Shown: positions 11,504-21,203 of the stretch, in pieces
Position numbering within the stretch: the first letter of the stretch is position 1
Layout of the letters: the number at the start of each line of letters is the position of its first letter
Origin: Cliona cf. orientalis
Taxonomy: Eukaryota > Porifera > Demospongiae > Clionaida > Clionaidae
Reading direction: 5' to 3'
DNA length: 64,000 nucleotides
Assembly (NCBI GenBank): GCA_963930775.1
Contig: OZ005689.1
Span: 16,522,760-16,586,759 of the forward strand
Position numbers and translations under genes: made by a program
The notes under the pieces: model-generated
What the model was told of the DNA's origin: nothing
What the model saw: the letters and a program-made list of their open reading frames with translations, nothing else
Database searches by the model: none

Positions 11504-12758
11504 CAGGGGTGGCCAAGGTATTGAAGGTTATGGGCCAACATTTCAACATCAAAACTCGAGTCGGGGCCATTTCAGTACATCACAAAATGTAATAATATAC
11601 GGTATGGTAGCAATGCATGCTGTGACCCACCTGACTGTAGCTACATTGATTAAAGATTGAGACGGTGCGGTTGAAGTTATTATCTATAGAGACCACTTCG
11701 TTTGGATAGGTAATGGTCGTTAACACTACCGATAGTGTGGTAAAGGTTGTCAAAGAACTCGTATGCTCCATAATTTTGAACAGACGGTTGTCCAGACCTA
11801 GCTTCTCCCATGTTCTCCCGACTTCACTAAGGTATCATTATCTTCTGGCCCTAGTGCAAATGTATTTTAAGTCTTTTAAGCTCATGTACTGGTATTAAAG
11901 TGAGCCACATACATGCCGTGGGATCACAGTCACAGGCTAAGTTTGCCACTAGTAGCTAGCTACCCCCAGTATCTGTGGCGGAATGTACAACTCATCTGAG
12001 TGCCTTCTATTCCACTACTTGCCTACAGAAAACAAGGAATTAGCTGTAAATTACTGAACTTTGGATATCTTGTGAAGCTAAAGTGCCAGGGTGCCTGTTA
12101 AAATTGGACTCGGAAGCTACCAGAAGCAGTCTCTGAGACTGTAAATTTCAAAAATTTCCGGGGGAAGCATGCCCCCAGACCCCGCTAGTTCAAGTGTGCT
12201 TACGCACGCCACTATCCAGCATGACGCATTGCCTGACCACATTAAAATTGCTTCCTCTGGCCCTGCAGTATATGATCATGGATATGCCAGTGCAGTCCAC
12301 ATCGTTTCAGGTAGAAGTACCTCAAGTACTAGCGATTCTGGACGATCGACCTAGGCGCATAAAAGCAGTTATAACTCAGCAACGGTCCGGGAGGGGATTG
12401 GCAACAAAAAACAAAAATCACAAGATAGCTTAGGAAATTGTCTTTTATTTAAGCCTTGAAACAAGCAAATCGGTTGAGTACACGCCTTGCAGAAAAATGT
12501 ATGGAAAAACAATAATCGGCGTGTAGCTAAATCAGGCACACTTCAACCTTTCAACAAGAAACACATATCGCTGAATAGGCCTCACCGAGTGGAAGCTATC
12601 GACACCTTAATCATGTAAATTGCTATTGCCACCAGTTTGCACCATCGAGCCGAAAAATTAGGCGTCCGGAATTGCTACAAGTACATAATGTCATGCATAG
12701 CATAACTACTGTCAGAGGCCATCAAAAAATGGTCAGGGGCCACATTTGGCCATTCCTG
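11504..12758. mobile_element. hAT-like non-autonomous element (candidate)
   Basis: The left end CAGGGGTGGCCAA and the right end TTGGCCATTCCTG are inverted with 11 of 13 matches; CAGGGGTGGCCAA is a typical hAT tip. No transposase frame survives inside. At about 12055-12190 lies sequence related to the poly-G/poly-C element at 17443-17839 (GGGGGAAGCATGCCCCCAGA), in inverse orientation. I do not see a clean 8-bp target duplication, so the outer limits are tentative. Confidence 0.35.
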
Positions 12759-12974
12759 AATACAGTGCAGTGTGGATGGACGAGCAGACACACGGATGGA
12801 TAGAAATATCCAAGTGCCTCAGGCAGTAACCACTTTGTGATGAAGGTTAGCAACTTTTTGTTATCGAGATATGGAGAGTATTTAGGTCCACACAATAAAT
12901 TATAAACCACATATACACACTATAGGTTTCTAAGACAGATTTTCAGTAAAGGTTAGGTCATTATCATGGTTAGC

Positions 12975-13916
12975 TTAGCTTGCCCATTGACCCAGGTTGA
13001 ACCATATTTTGACAGTAAGTAATCTGCCTTGACTGTCCATCTTTCCGTCTATGCCGCCGAATCCTCTCTTGTGAAGCTGCTGAAGGACTTCGAATGAGCT
13101 AGCAGAAGTATCAACAAGAATGATCATTCTCGCTTTTTGTTTAAGAATGTCCCAGTTTCTCAAGAAATCGTCAATCTCCCTGATGTACCTACGAGGTTTA
13201 ACTGGCTCTGAGAATCCTGCATTGTGGGCGAAATAACTGAGAATTAGGATATCCACTGGATCCATTTTCTCCACAAACTTTTGATCAACACGCTGATGAT
13301 GAAATGTGTAACCAAGTGTCTCAGAGTACGCTCTCCATCCTTCGGCACCATCAAAGCCTGTTACTGTTTCTAATTTTGCTCCTTGAATTGCCTGGAGAAT
13401 GTTTGAATACCTAGCATAATCAATACATCTCATGTTCGATGCTTGAAGACTTCTTATATGCCTCACTTTCAAATCTGAAAAGTAGGCCTCAAGTCCAGCT
13501 AGCTCACCTGCAGGCCCACAACCTAAACTAGCCACCTTAAGTGATCGTGGTGTCCCACTCATGTTGTACAGTAAATTCGGTAACCACATTTGAAACTCAT
13601 AAATATGTAATACATCAAAGATAATTTCAGCCCTTGTGATAAATAGTTTTTGGCAATATATAGCCCTGAAGCCATTGTGATCATAATCCTCTTGATTCCA
13701 CCTGAAGCCATTGTCAGCAAACCTCTTAAAACGGCTCTTGCCCTCCTGTAGATCTACCAAGCATACACAGTTGACCACATCTTGACAAAGCTTGGAATAT
13801 TTTGTTAAAAGTTCAGTATAAAAGTAGCTTTGATGACACCTAAACATGTCTGGCACTACTGCCACTCCAGGACAAAATCTCAATGGGACTGGCACTGCCA
13901 TAACATAAATTATCAC
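12975..13916 (-). CDS. SAM-dependent methyltransferase-like protein, single exon
   Basis: An open frame of 313 residues. Around residues 127-140, VASLGCGPAGELAGLEAYF matches motif I of class I methyltransferases (the SAM-binding glycine loop). VTGFDGAEGWRAYSETLG follows as a motif II/III region, and DILILSYFAHNAGF resembles motif IV. About 125 residues before the loop (Cys/Tyr-rich, FNGFRWNQEDYDHNGF-like) are unrecognised. There is no signal peptide or intron, and the start may be the second Met (residue 6). The substrate cannot be told from the sequence. It stands alone on the minus strand with no obvious partner. Its long intact frame, unlike the noncoding flanks, supports a real gene. Confidence 0.7.
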   Translation of the reverse strand: MIIYVMAVPVPLRFCPGVAVVPDMFRCHQSYFYTELLTKYSKLCQDVVNCVCLVDLQEGKSRFKRFADNGFRWNQEDYDHNGFRAIYCQKLFITRAEIIFDVLHIYEFQMWLPNLLYNMSGTPRSLKVASLGCGPAGELAGLEAYFSDLKVRHIRSLQASNMRCIDYARYSNILQAIQGAKLETVTGFDGAEGWRAYSETLGYTFHHQRVDQKFVEKMDPVDILILSYFAHNAGFSEPVKPRRYIREIDDFLRNWDILKQKARMIILVDTSASSFEVLQQLHKRGFGGIDGKMDSQGRLLTVKIWFNLGQWAS

Positions 13917-15239
13917 TCAGATCTAGCTACACTGTACATGTGGTTACTCGAGCGGTTGGTAGGATGTTGATAGTTTGGCTATCCCACCATAATAAGATTA
14001 TGACGTAATTGTGTACTATTTATAGATAGGTTGCTGTTATCATATGCATCATGTGATATCTAGGTACTCTCCCATGTAGATTGTATGTGTTGTGTATAGA
14101 CACCATAAGAGAGCACACAAACCAGCACCCAGGGACTTTCCCTGGGAGTTTCCCCGGATGCACTATATTATGTATTGAGGCAAGGGAGTAACAATTATGG
14201 GTACGGATGTCTCAGTGGCTCCTGTATCACACCCATGTGTACGTGGTTGTTACAGTACTACAGTGAAGTCCATGCACTTAATTCAAACTTAAAATAATTC
14301 AAAATCTAATACTTAATAAATAATATTTGAACTGATCTTTTCACTTAATTAGAGAAAAAAAGCAGCCCGCTTCAGCATACTAAAGTACACATATTAATTT
14401 TATACAGAACATAGATCATATGCAGATACTACAAGTGTACTATCTTTATAACACTATGTGGGTAGCAGTTAGCTAGAACACTCTCAGAAGAATTCTAAAG
14501 CTTCATATGTAGTAGAATGGTCCACAAAGAAGCATGACAGGGTCTCAATACTACTCTTTTCCAGTGGTTTATAGGGATCATTGTAATTCAAATATTTTTC
14601 ATGGATTACGATTCGATTTATGTGGACTACACTGTACTAGTATGTGGTGTTCATAGATTACATAGTGAGGAGATATAATTAACTTTTATGTTTGTAGCTA
14701 GCTATAAGCATAGCACTAATTTTATGCCAGATATTAACATTGGCTGGGTCAAAGGTGCACTCATTGGATTGTGAGGGGGTGACAATAGAATAACCTCCCT
14801 CTGTGTGCAATGATCAATAGCTATAATAATAATTATGTAGATGCATTTTAAGTTATTATTATTACTATTATTATTATTATGAAGTTTAAAGGCATCTATA
14901 GCTACTAGGGGGTCAGTCTTGCGGTATTTCAAAGTTGACTACATATGGGTTGCCTACTCACGGTATGCAGCTGGGTTAGCAAGGAATTAAACTTGTATGG
15001 TATTATCAAAATTGCAATACTATATTGCATCATCCATCATGTGTATGCACACAGTCACTGTTATGCACTACTATGGCAATAACAACGATAGTATGGCTGC
15101 AGCATTGCCTGCATGGGGCTAACCCCATTGCAATATTTGGAATCAGTACAATGACACTGATATAGGTATAACAACGGTGTTGAATAAATGTTCACCCACT
15201 TTTACAAATCAGATTTCATCAATGACATGCATCAAGATC
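13917..15239. other. Intergenic region between methyltransferase and DED gene 1
   Basis: AT-rich, with an (ATT)n-type simple repeat near 14850-14880. It is shared 5' flank for two divergently transcribed genes. No RNA gene or element ends are recognised. Confidence 0.4.
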
Positions 15240-16967
15240 ATGGAAAGTGAATATTACTGCCTTCTATTAGAGCTGTCCCAGAGACTCTCCAGAGACGACC
15301 TGCACAACTTGGTGTTCTCCTGTGAAAGCATTGTGCCACCTTCAAGTGCAGAGAAGATCACTGCAGGCATACATCTCTTTCGAGAATTGAAAAATCGTGG
15401 GTATCTAGGACCAGCTAACTATGACTACCTAGGAAAGCAGCTAGTACTGGTGGGCAGGCATGATCTTGCCTCCATGCTGCCAGATCAGTTTGACGTTCTC
15501 TTTGGAAGATCAATGATTCGAGATAAGGGATATTTTGGCTGCTTCATTAGTCCCACTGTTCCTTGTTCAACTTTTGAGAATGTTGCATTGCTAAAGTCTT
15601 TCCATCCTAATACAGAATCGAGAATGTTACTGATGCATCTATCACAGCAATTGACCTCCGAAGATGCCAAGAAGCTATCCTTTCTGATGTATCCTTCTCA
15701 TGACTCAGTCACTCCACTTGATTTTGTGGAGAGCTTAGAGAAAGAAGGAGGTTTGAATTCTAGTGAGTTAGTAACCCGACTTTCATCATGCCTAGAGATT
15801 GTAGGGAGGGTTGATTTAGCTCAATTGTTCCGATCTTTGAAAGTACCTCAAGTTGTTGCTTCAATGTCCACTTCACAGCAGCAGCTCACTCTTAAGATGA
15901 GGCTGTTTTTGCACTCAAAACAACAGTCCTATGACTTCCATGTGAAAGCATTGAAGAAGGTTGAAACTGACGATGTAGTAAGGATGAAATTGCTTGGTCC
16001 AATTATTGAGCGTCTTTGCCCGTCGTTTATGGAATCCAATATTCAACAGTTGGCAAGAAGTCTTGAAGCAGCAACACTGGTGAGCCACCAACAAAATCTA
16101 GATTCACTAATAAAAACGTCCCTTGTAGAAGTTTCAAAAATCGACAAAGCTTTCGTAAAGGCCATACGACTAACATGTATTGCCAACATTGAAGATATTC
16201 CTATAGACGTCATTTGCGATATAATCGAACAGCTTCATGAATCATATAGGTCTTTCAATTCCATAATGGATATCTTAAACTGGAATTCGTCTATGAGAGG
16301 TGAGTTAAAGGAGACAATAGAGCAACGTAAATCACCCTTTGGGACATCTGCTGAGGCTGCTGCTCAGTATCTCTTTGACTTAACTAAGGAGATCAGTCGA
16401 GGTGATAAACTCTGTCAAGAAAAAGAGAAGCTCGACCATTACCTGCAAGCAATACGTGGTGTTTACTACAGTGCTTGCTATTACATTATAATAATTCAAT
16501 GGCTTGCCTCTCTTTATTGCTTCATTAATTCTACTACTCCTCATGTTTATGAATATAAAGAAACACTAGAACACATTATTCAGCGTAAAAATGATGATAT
16601 CATTCAGTCATACAAATTTATATCTGAGGTGATTGGACACGATATTCTACAAAATCTTAACATACCTTTGCCAGAGAGTGCCTGTAAGGATATGAATGTC
16701 CCAAAGCCGTCTTCATGTGCTCATCCACTTATAACTTATTTCGATGTGCTTCTGATAAAGATTCTAGCTGTGGCTACACTTGGCCCAGGACATACAGCTC
16801 TTGCTAGTCCTTGCTCAGTGGACATAGGTGAAGCTACCAGTTGTGGCTCAGAGTTGATAATGGTGAGTGCATCAGCCATGAATATGCAACTGGAGGCATT
16901 TCGAAAGAGAGTGCTATCAAGTGATCCTTTGACTAGTCAAGTAATTGCTGCATTAACTGATAGCTAG
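15240..16967 (+). CDS. Tandem death-effector-domain protein 1 (intronless)
   Basis: 575 residues from the Met at 15240, chosen because paralogues start at the same point (MESEYYCLLLELSQ against MTSEYHSTLTELSQ). DED1 spans residues about 4-80 with the RxDL motif as GRHDLASML. DED2 spans about 125-200 with GRVDLAQLF. DEDs form helical bundles that assemble FADD/caspase-8-like platforms. After residue 210 comes a region of about 365 residues that I do not recognise. It has conserved blocks LKMRLFLHSKQQSYDF, DILNWNSSMRGE and SPFGTSAEAAAQYL, a hydrophobic stretch (YYSACYYIIIIQWLASLYCF), a second one (YFDVLLIKILAVATLG) and VSASAMNMQLEAFRKR. No caspase, kinase or NACHT domain is present. One exon, no intron. 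A scaffold or regulator in cell death or immunity is inference. Confidence 0.85.
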   Translation: MESEYYCLLLELSQRLSRDDLHNLVFSCESIVPPSSAEKITAGIHLFRELKNRGYLGPANYDYLGKQLVLVGRHDLASMLPDQFDVLFGRSMIRDKGYFGCFISPTVPCSTFENVALLKSFHPNTESRMLLMHLSQQLTSEDAKKLSFLMYPSHDSVTPLDFVESLEKEGGLNSSELVTRLSSCLEIVGRVDLAQLFRSLKVPQVVASMSTSQQQLTLKMRLFLHSKQQSYDFHVKALKKVETDDVVRMKLLGPIIERLCPSFMESNIQQLARSLEAATLVSHQQNLDSLIKTSLVEVSKIDKAFVKAIRLTCIANIEDIPIDVICDIIEQLHESYRSFNSIMDILNWNSSMRGELKETIEQRKSPFGTSAEAAAQYLFDLTKEISRGDKLCQEKEKLDHYLQAIRGVYYSACYYIIIIQWLASLYCFINSTTPHVYEYKETLEHIIQRKNDDIIQSYKFISEVIGHDILQNLNIPLPESACKDMNVPKPSSCAHPLITYFDVLLIKILAVATLGPGHTALASPCSVDIGEATSCGSELIMVSASAMNMQLEAFRKRVLSSDPLTSQVIAALTDS

Positions 16968-17319
16968 TTAGCCATAGCTACATAATATAATGTATATTAA
17001 TGACTTACTAAGGCAGCTACAAAAACGTTAATGTCATCATGCATTCTATGACGTATTATGGTAGCATCTAGACTTAATGACTATTGATTTTTTCTTTTTT
17101 GTACACTATTATAGTAGCTATAATATATATGTCGTGAAGTGCAGTAGCTATGTATCCATGCAAAAATGAATGATATTATGACATCATTCAGTATTGTTAT
17201 TGTAGCCTATACACAGAAGCCAGAAGTGGTAAACCATTGCAATTATTATTGCATCACTCAAGTCAACAACACTACTGCATGGTGAGCTATCCATCAATAA
17301 AGTTTAATCAAATTCAGCT
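16968..17319. other. 3' flank of DED gene 1
   Basis: AT-rich with an AATAAA-type polyadenylation word at about 17295. No gene is seen. Confidence 0.35.
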
Positions 17320-17905
17320 GTAGAAATTGACAAAGCTTCACGAAGGGCATGTGAGTAACATGTGTTGCTAACCGTCGCTTGAAGATATTCCAATAAACAA
17401 GGTTTGTCATGAAACATACCCGTCATTCAATTCTATAATGGAAGGGTGGAGAACAGGTAGCAAAAGAGTGGGGGGGGGGGGGGGGGGCTCAGACCTTTGA
17501 CTATGTACTGTGACAACAATTTGGCTGTGGGCACATGCCCACAGCAAACCTAGGGGGTCTGGGGGCATGCTCCCCCAGAATTTTTTGAAAATTTTGACTC
17601 TCTGAGAGTGTTTCTGATGCAATCTGGCAGCAGTTTTTGGACTGATTTAGTAGCAATTCTTACTCGAGCACTTTTGCAAACACCTAAATGTAGAATTATT
17701 ATGACAGAACTATATATTATTATCGCTATAATTTTGCAGTATGAGCATGTGATAAAATGGGGGTTCAGCCCCCCCCCCCCCCCCCCCCCCCGTTTAATTT
17801 CCAGAGTGGGGCAGCCCCCCTCCCATTTCTGCGCCCCTGTAATGGATATCTTAAATTGGAATTTATCAACCTATCAGAGTTGAAGTAAAGGAGATAATAG
17901 AGTAG
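17320..17905 (+). pseudogene. Fragment of a fifth tandem-DED gene, split by a transposon
   Basis: Bases 17320-17442 and 17840-17905 align with positions about 16135-16330 of DED gene 1 (for example GAAGATATTCC, CATTCAATTCTATAATGGA and TAATGGATATCTTAAATTGG). The frame carries stops and indels. The two pieces are contiguous in the intact genes; here they are separated by the 397-bp element at 17443-17839. Confidence 0.75.
17443..17839. mobile_element. Small hAT-like element with long G and C runs
   Basis: Inserted into the DED pseudogene with the 7-bp duplication TAATGGA at 17436-17442 and 17840-17846 (8 bp if one mismatch is allowed, the hAT length). The right end reads GCGCCCCTG, and the left end (GGGTGGAGAACAGG) is a degenerate inverted partner. 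A G-run of about 18 near the left end faces a C-run of about 20 near the right end, so the two could pair. Related sequence lies inverted at 12055-12190 and in part at 27425-27480. Confidence 0.7.
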
Positions 17906-19392
17906 CCTACCATACACTTGATTATTAAGTCCATGTGATTATAAGTCTGAGCAGTAGGGAAATATGCACTTGTGGAAAAGTGTATGCTATTTAAAGGGCA
18001 ATTTATAGCACCACCCATATTTCATAGCTGATCACCATAAAAGGTAGGTACATACAGTCAATGTAGCTAATCCACATCATGCGTTTGAGGGCACAAAATA
18101 TCTGGTAGCCTATAAACCAAGAATTTGAGAAAATTATTGGAAGAGTAGAGAGAGCAGCCAGCAGAACAAGCTCGAGCTTGCATCTTACTGCTCAGATACA
18201 GACACCTGTACAATCTTTGGCCATGCACAGAGAAGCTTCCATACTCAAGAGTGTTCTATCATAAAAATAGTGTCACAGTTGGTACCTGTTCCATGTGTCA
18301 TACTATATAGCTAGCATGCAGAACACAAACATGTTTTTATGGCACGTGTTGTTAATAGTGATCAACAAAACCAGGAAGAAAGTATACATTTAGCTAGCTA
18401 TATAAGAAAAGTGCACTTAACAACCTGAGTCTACAATACTGTAATATAATATTGATATGCATAATTAACCCTCGCCGCAAAGCGTAGGCGGAGGGTTACT
18501 GCAATCGTTTGGCGATTTTTGTCCGTCCGTCCGTCCGTCCGTATGGTAAGGGTCGTCATAGACCAAGTACGCATCTGAGGATTACCAGGCATCAAGGAAG
18601 AGTGGTCACGTTCCAGTGGTATAATAGTGTGCAGCTGTGGTTGCCATTCTGGGCCTTGCTGGTCAGTTGTCAATGCAGTGACAGTGTAAACAGGCAGTGG
18701 CTCTCAAGTGCATAATTGAGTTTAAGTAGTCACAGAAGCTTTTAGTTATTATAGTGACATAGGCAGGTGTCTCCCCCTAGCCTATATCATAACTGGAGTA
18801 CCTCAGGTGCAGGGTATGTATAATATAATATTGAACTAGATACATACTACCATATTATGGTAGTATGTATCTAGTTTAATACTCCTTATATTGAGCAGGC
18901 ATATATACACACTGAGATATGCTAGCTACTATAGATCTACATGTGCATGAGTTATGCATGCGTGTAGCGGTGAGGGTTTTGCACTCCTGTGCATTCATTA
19001 TGCATAGCAGTTGCCGTTGTGCATATTATTATATATCCGAATACACCACAGAGAGCTAGTAGTAAAATCATAATATTATTCAAGTGTGCAAAAGTCTAAT
19101 TTCTGAGGGTGTAGACAGTATATAGCTAATTTATACTTGGTAGGCTTGGGGGCCCTATATTTTGAACAGGTTACGCTGGGACCCTAGATTCACAACTGGA
19201 CAGCAGTGTAGCAACAAGAATTAATGACTGAATCAGTGACCCCGAGATCAGTGGAGGAGTCCTAGCTGTGTCAGTTATAAATAAATATGATCACAGCTAT
19301 CATGGCACTTAGACAATGCTGGACCACCATTAGCTATCAATTGAGTTACTCGGATGTTTTGCAAGGTCTTCACACTAGTTGCAGAGAACGAA
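17906..19392. other. Intergenic repeats, including a CCGT repeat element end and a perfect palindrome
   Basis: At 18466-18545 is the tip of another repeat: AACCCTCGCCGC paired with GGCGGAGGGTT, then about five GTCC units. A perfect hairpin with 21-bp arms and a 1-base loop spans 18834-18876. No coding sequence is seen. Confidence 0.5.
18834..18876. repeat. Near-perfect short palindrome
   Basis: Two 21-bp arms (beginning AACTAGATACATACTACC) separated by one T, with no mismatch. It could form a cruciform. No relation to a known element end is seen. Confidence 0.85.
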
Positions 19393-19467
19393 TAATATAT
19401 ACACTGTGTCTACCGTATCGGCACCGGTACCCAAGATTTAGTGCTTGGAGTACCGGCAACTATATTA

Positions 19468-19516
19468 TATAGCTATAGATCCCAGCCCCCGAAGGGGGCT
19501 GGGATCTATAGCTATA
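19468..19516. repeat. Perfect hairpin, 23-bp arms, GAA loop
   Basis: The arms are perfect complements around GAA (…CCCAGCCCCC GAA GGGGGCTGGG…). Stable enough to hamper sequencing; it lies in the left part of the MULE-like element. Confidence 0.85.
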
Positions 19517-19529
19517 CTAATAGCCACTA

Positions 19530-20546
19530 TTAAGGTACCATTAAATTGCGTGGGCGTGAGGTGGGGGATATGACACCTAAACCACATCAAAGTCATTAGT
19601 GAGGTGCATGTTGTGTAACCACGCCCTTTTAATTGCACAGGTCTCAGGGGTGTGGCTGTTAGAGCCGGAAGTGTTCATTTAATATCCTCCATGGACCGGA
19701 AGCCGAGCCGGAAGGGAGGGGCCAGGCCACGCCCAAAACAGCCCCACCCTGTTCCCCAAGGACCACCATTCTCAATCAAGTGCCTACTAACCACCGGATG
19801 TCCACCGGAAGCCCACAATCAATCCCAATTAAAACACACAGCTTCCTCAAGGCCAAAACACACACAAACACTTGGAGGCCGTTCTGCCACACCGCCCACA
19901 CAAGAGCTCACCTCATTTCCTGTGTGGGCGGAGTAACAACACGTCATCGCAACCACATCCGCTTCAAACCATCGTCAGCTTCCGTCCAGCCGTACAGGCC
20001 CCTCGATCGCACCGGCGTACAGTGCCTCATTAACTGACATGGCCTCACCTTTGACCTCCTGCCACGCCCCCAAAGCCTCCTCGCGGGGTTCAAAGGTCAC
20101 CACCGCTTCCGGGACACGCCCACCTATCGCCGAGGCCAAGTCCCAGGCGCCGATATCCAAGCACTGGCCCGTGAAGCCACGCCCAATCGGAAGCAATAAA
20201 ACCTGCATTAACACACACGCACACACTCCACACAGTGCCAGGAACACGCCCACATGCTTAATTAGGCCTAATAAGGCTTTTTTTTGTTTTTTTTTTTTTT
20301 GTCGTTGCGGTTAAGTTAAGCAAGAATGCTTTGATCTTGCTTTGATGTGGGCAATTACCGGCCTTTTCTTTAGGGGCCACTTCCGGTCGCTAATTACACG
20401 CGCATAATCATCCCTGGCCGATTCTGGACACGCCCACCTTCGACCAAAAGCACTCGTATGGCCTCTTCGGCCACGCCCCTTCACGATTCGCTAATTGAAT
20501 TAGCCATTCCTGACGCTCACGCCCACGCAATTAAATGGTACCTTAA
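19530..20546. mobile_element. Inner TTAA-bounded inverted-repeat element (piggyBac-like candidate)
   Basis: TTAA at 19530-19533 is followed by GGTACCATTAAATTGCGTGG. The mirror copy ends in GGTACC before TTAA at 20543-20546. The inverted ends are about 30 bp with one mismatch. TTAA at both sides is the piggyBac target duplication, although the tips are not CCC/CCT as in classic piggyBac. The interior is GC-richer than its surroundings (repeated CACGCCC) and has a T-run at about 20279-20300. Confidence 0.55.
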
Positions 20547-20694
20547 ATACTGAGCGCTAGACGGCTAGTGAGGCTAGTAGCGCGTGGTTGGGTTTCGGTA
20601 ATCGGTAGGAGACGAGGGGGGTTTGGTTTTAGGGTATGGTTGTTGACCAAGGGTTAGTATTATAGTGACAAGGTGTATAAAGGCAAAAAACGGT

Positions 20695-20812
20695 ATCCAG
20701 CAGCGGCGAGCCGGGTTGGTACAGTGGGCTAGGGCTGGGACTGGTGGAGCGGTGGAGCGGTGGTCGTGGGTTCGAATCCCGCTTGGATCTTTGGATTTTT
20801 TTTTTTTCTTCC
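20695..20812 (+). repeat. tRNA-derived SINE segment
   Basis: A-box TGGTACAGTGG at 20717-20727 and B-box GGTTCGAATCC at 20769-20779. The T-arm is perfect (GTGGG, TTCGAAT loop, CCCGC) and is followed by a T-run. No acceptor stem pairs with the 5' side, so it is a SINE-like relic rather than a working tRNA. Confidence 0.55.
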
Positions 20813-20916
20813 ACTTTCGAAAATTTTCTAAGTTTTTTGGCGGGCTATTATGCCGGTACTCGAAGCGCTAAATTATCAGTACCGGTGCCGGTACGGTAGA
20901 CACAGCCTAATATATA

Positions 20917-21203
20917 ATACTATAGACTGCATACCCATCTTATATCAACGCTGTGAGGCACAAAATTAGCCATAATAATATTATTATACGATTATACGAG
21001 ACAATAGTACTTGGTGATAGCCTGGTGCTTTGGATCTATATGGACATTATGATGAGGTGAATGGTGTGGTAGTGGTCGTCAGAAATATAAACGCTGTACA
21101 TGATGGCATAGTAAGTATCTGATATTCTCAGATTCTGCGCATGCGCGTGCGGGTGAATTATACCACAACGATGTTGCGCGCGAGACCTATATTGTTATAG
21201 GAC
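20917..21203. other. Upstream region of the kinase gene
   Basis: Contains the recurrent ATAATATTAT word and a GC-richer stretch (GCGCATGCGCGTGCG near 21137) just before the start codon, which may be the promoter. No TATA box stands out. Confidence 0.4.

Larger units (their letters stand above)
19402..20907. mobile_element. TIR element with 9-bp target duplication, carrying nested elements
   Basis: Inverted ends of about 55 bp (left CTGTGTCTACCGTATCGGCA, right its close complement at 20851-20907) are flanked by TAATATATA at 19393-19401 and 20908-20916. A 9-bp duplication is typical of Mutator-like (MULE) elements. Inside lie a 49-bp hairpin (19468-19516), a TTAA-bounded inner element (19530-20546) and a tRNA-like SINE segment. 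There is no transposase, so it is non-autonomous. Confidence 0.75.

Noticed and set aside
19975-20253. Minus-strand secreted protein with a hydrophobic N-terminus
   Set aside because: It lies wholly within the TTAA-bounded repeat element, whose GC-rich sequence gives open frames on several strands. No domain is recognised.
20695-20812. Functional tRNA gene
   Set aside because: A and B boxes and the T-arm are good, but no acceptor stem forms and the spacing suits a SINE remnant inside a transposon.
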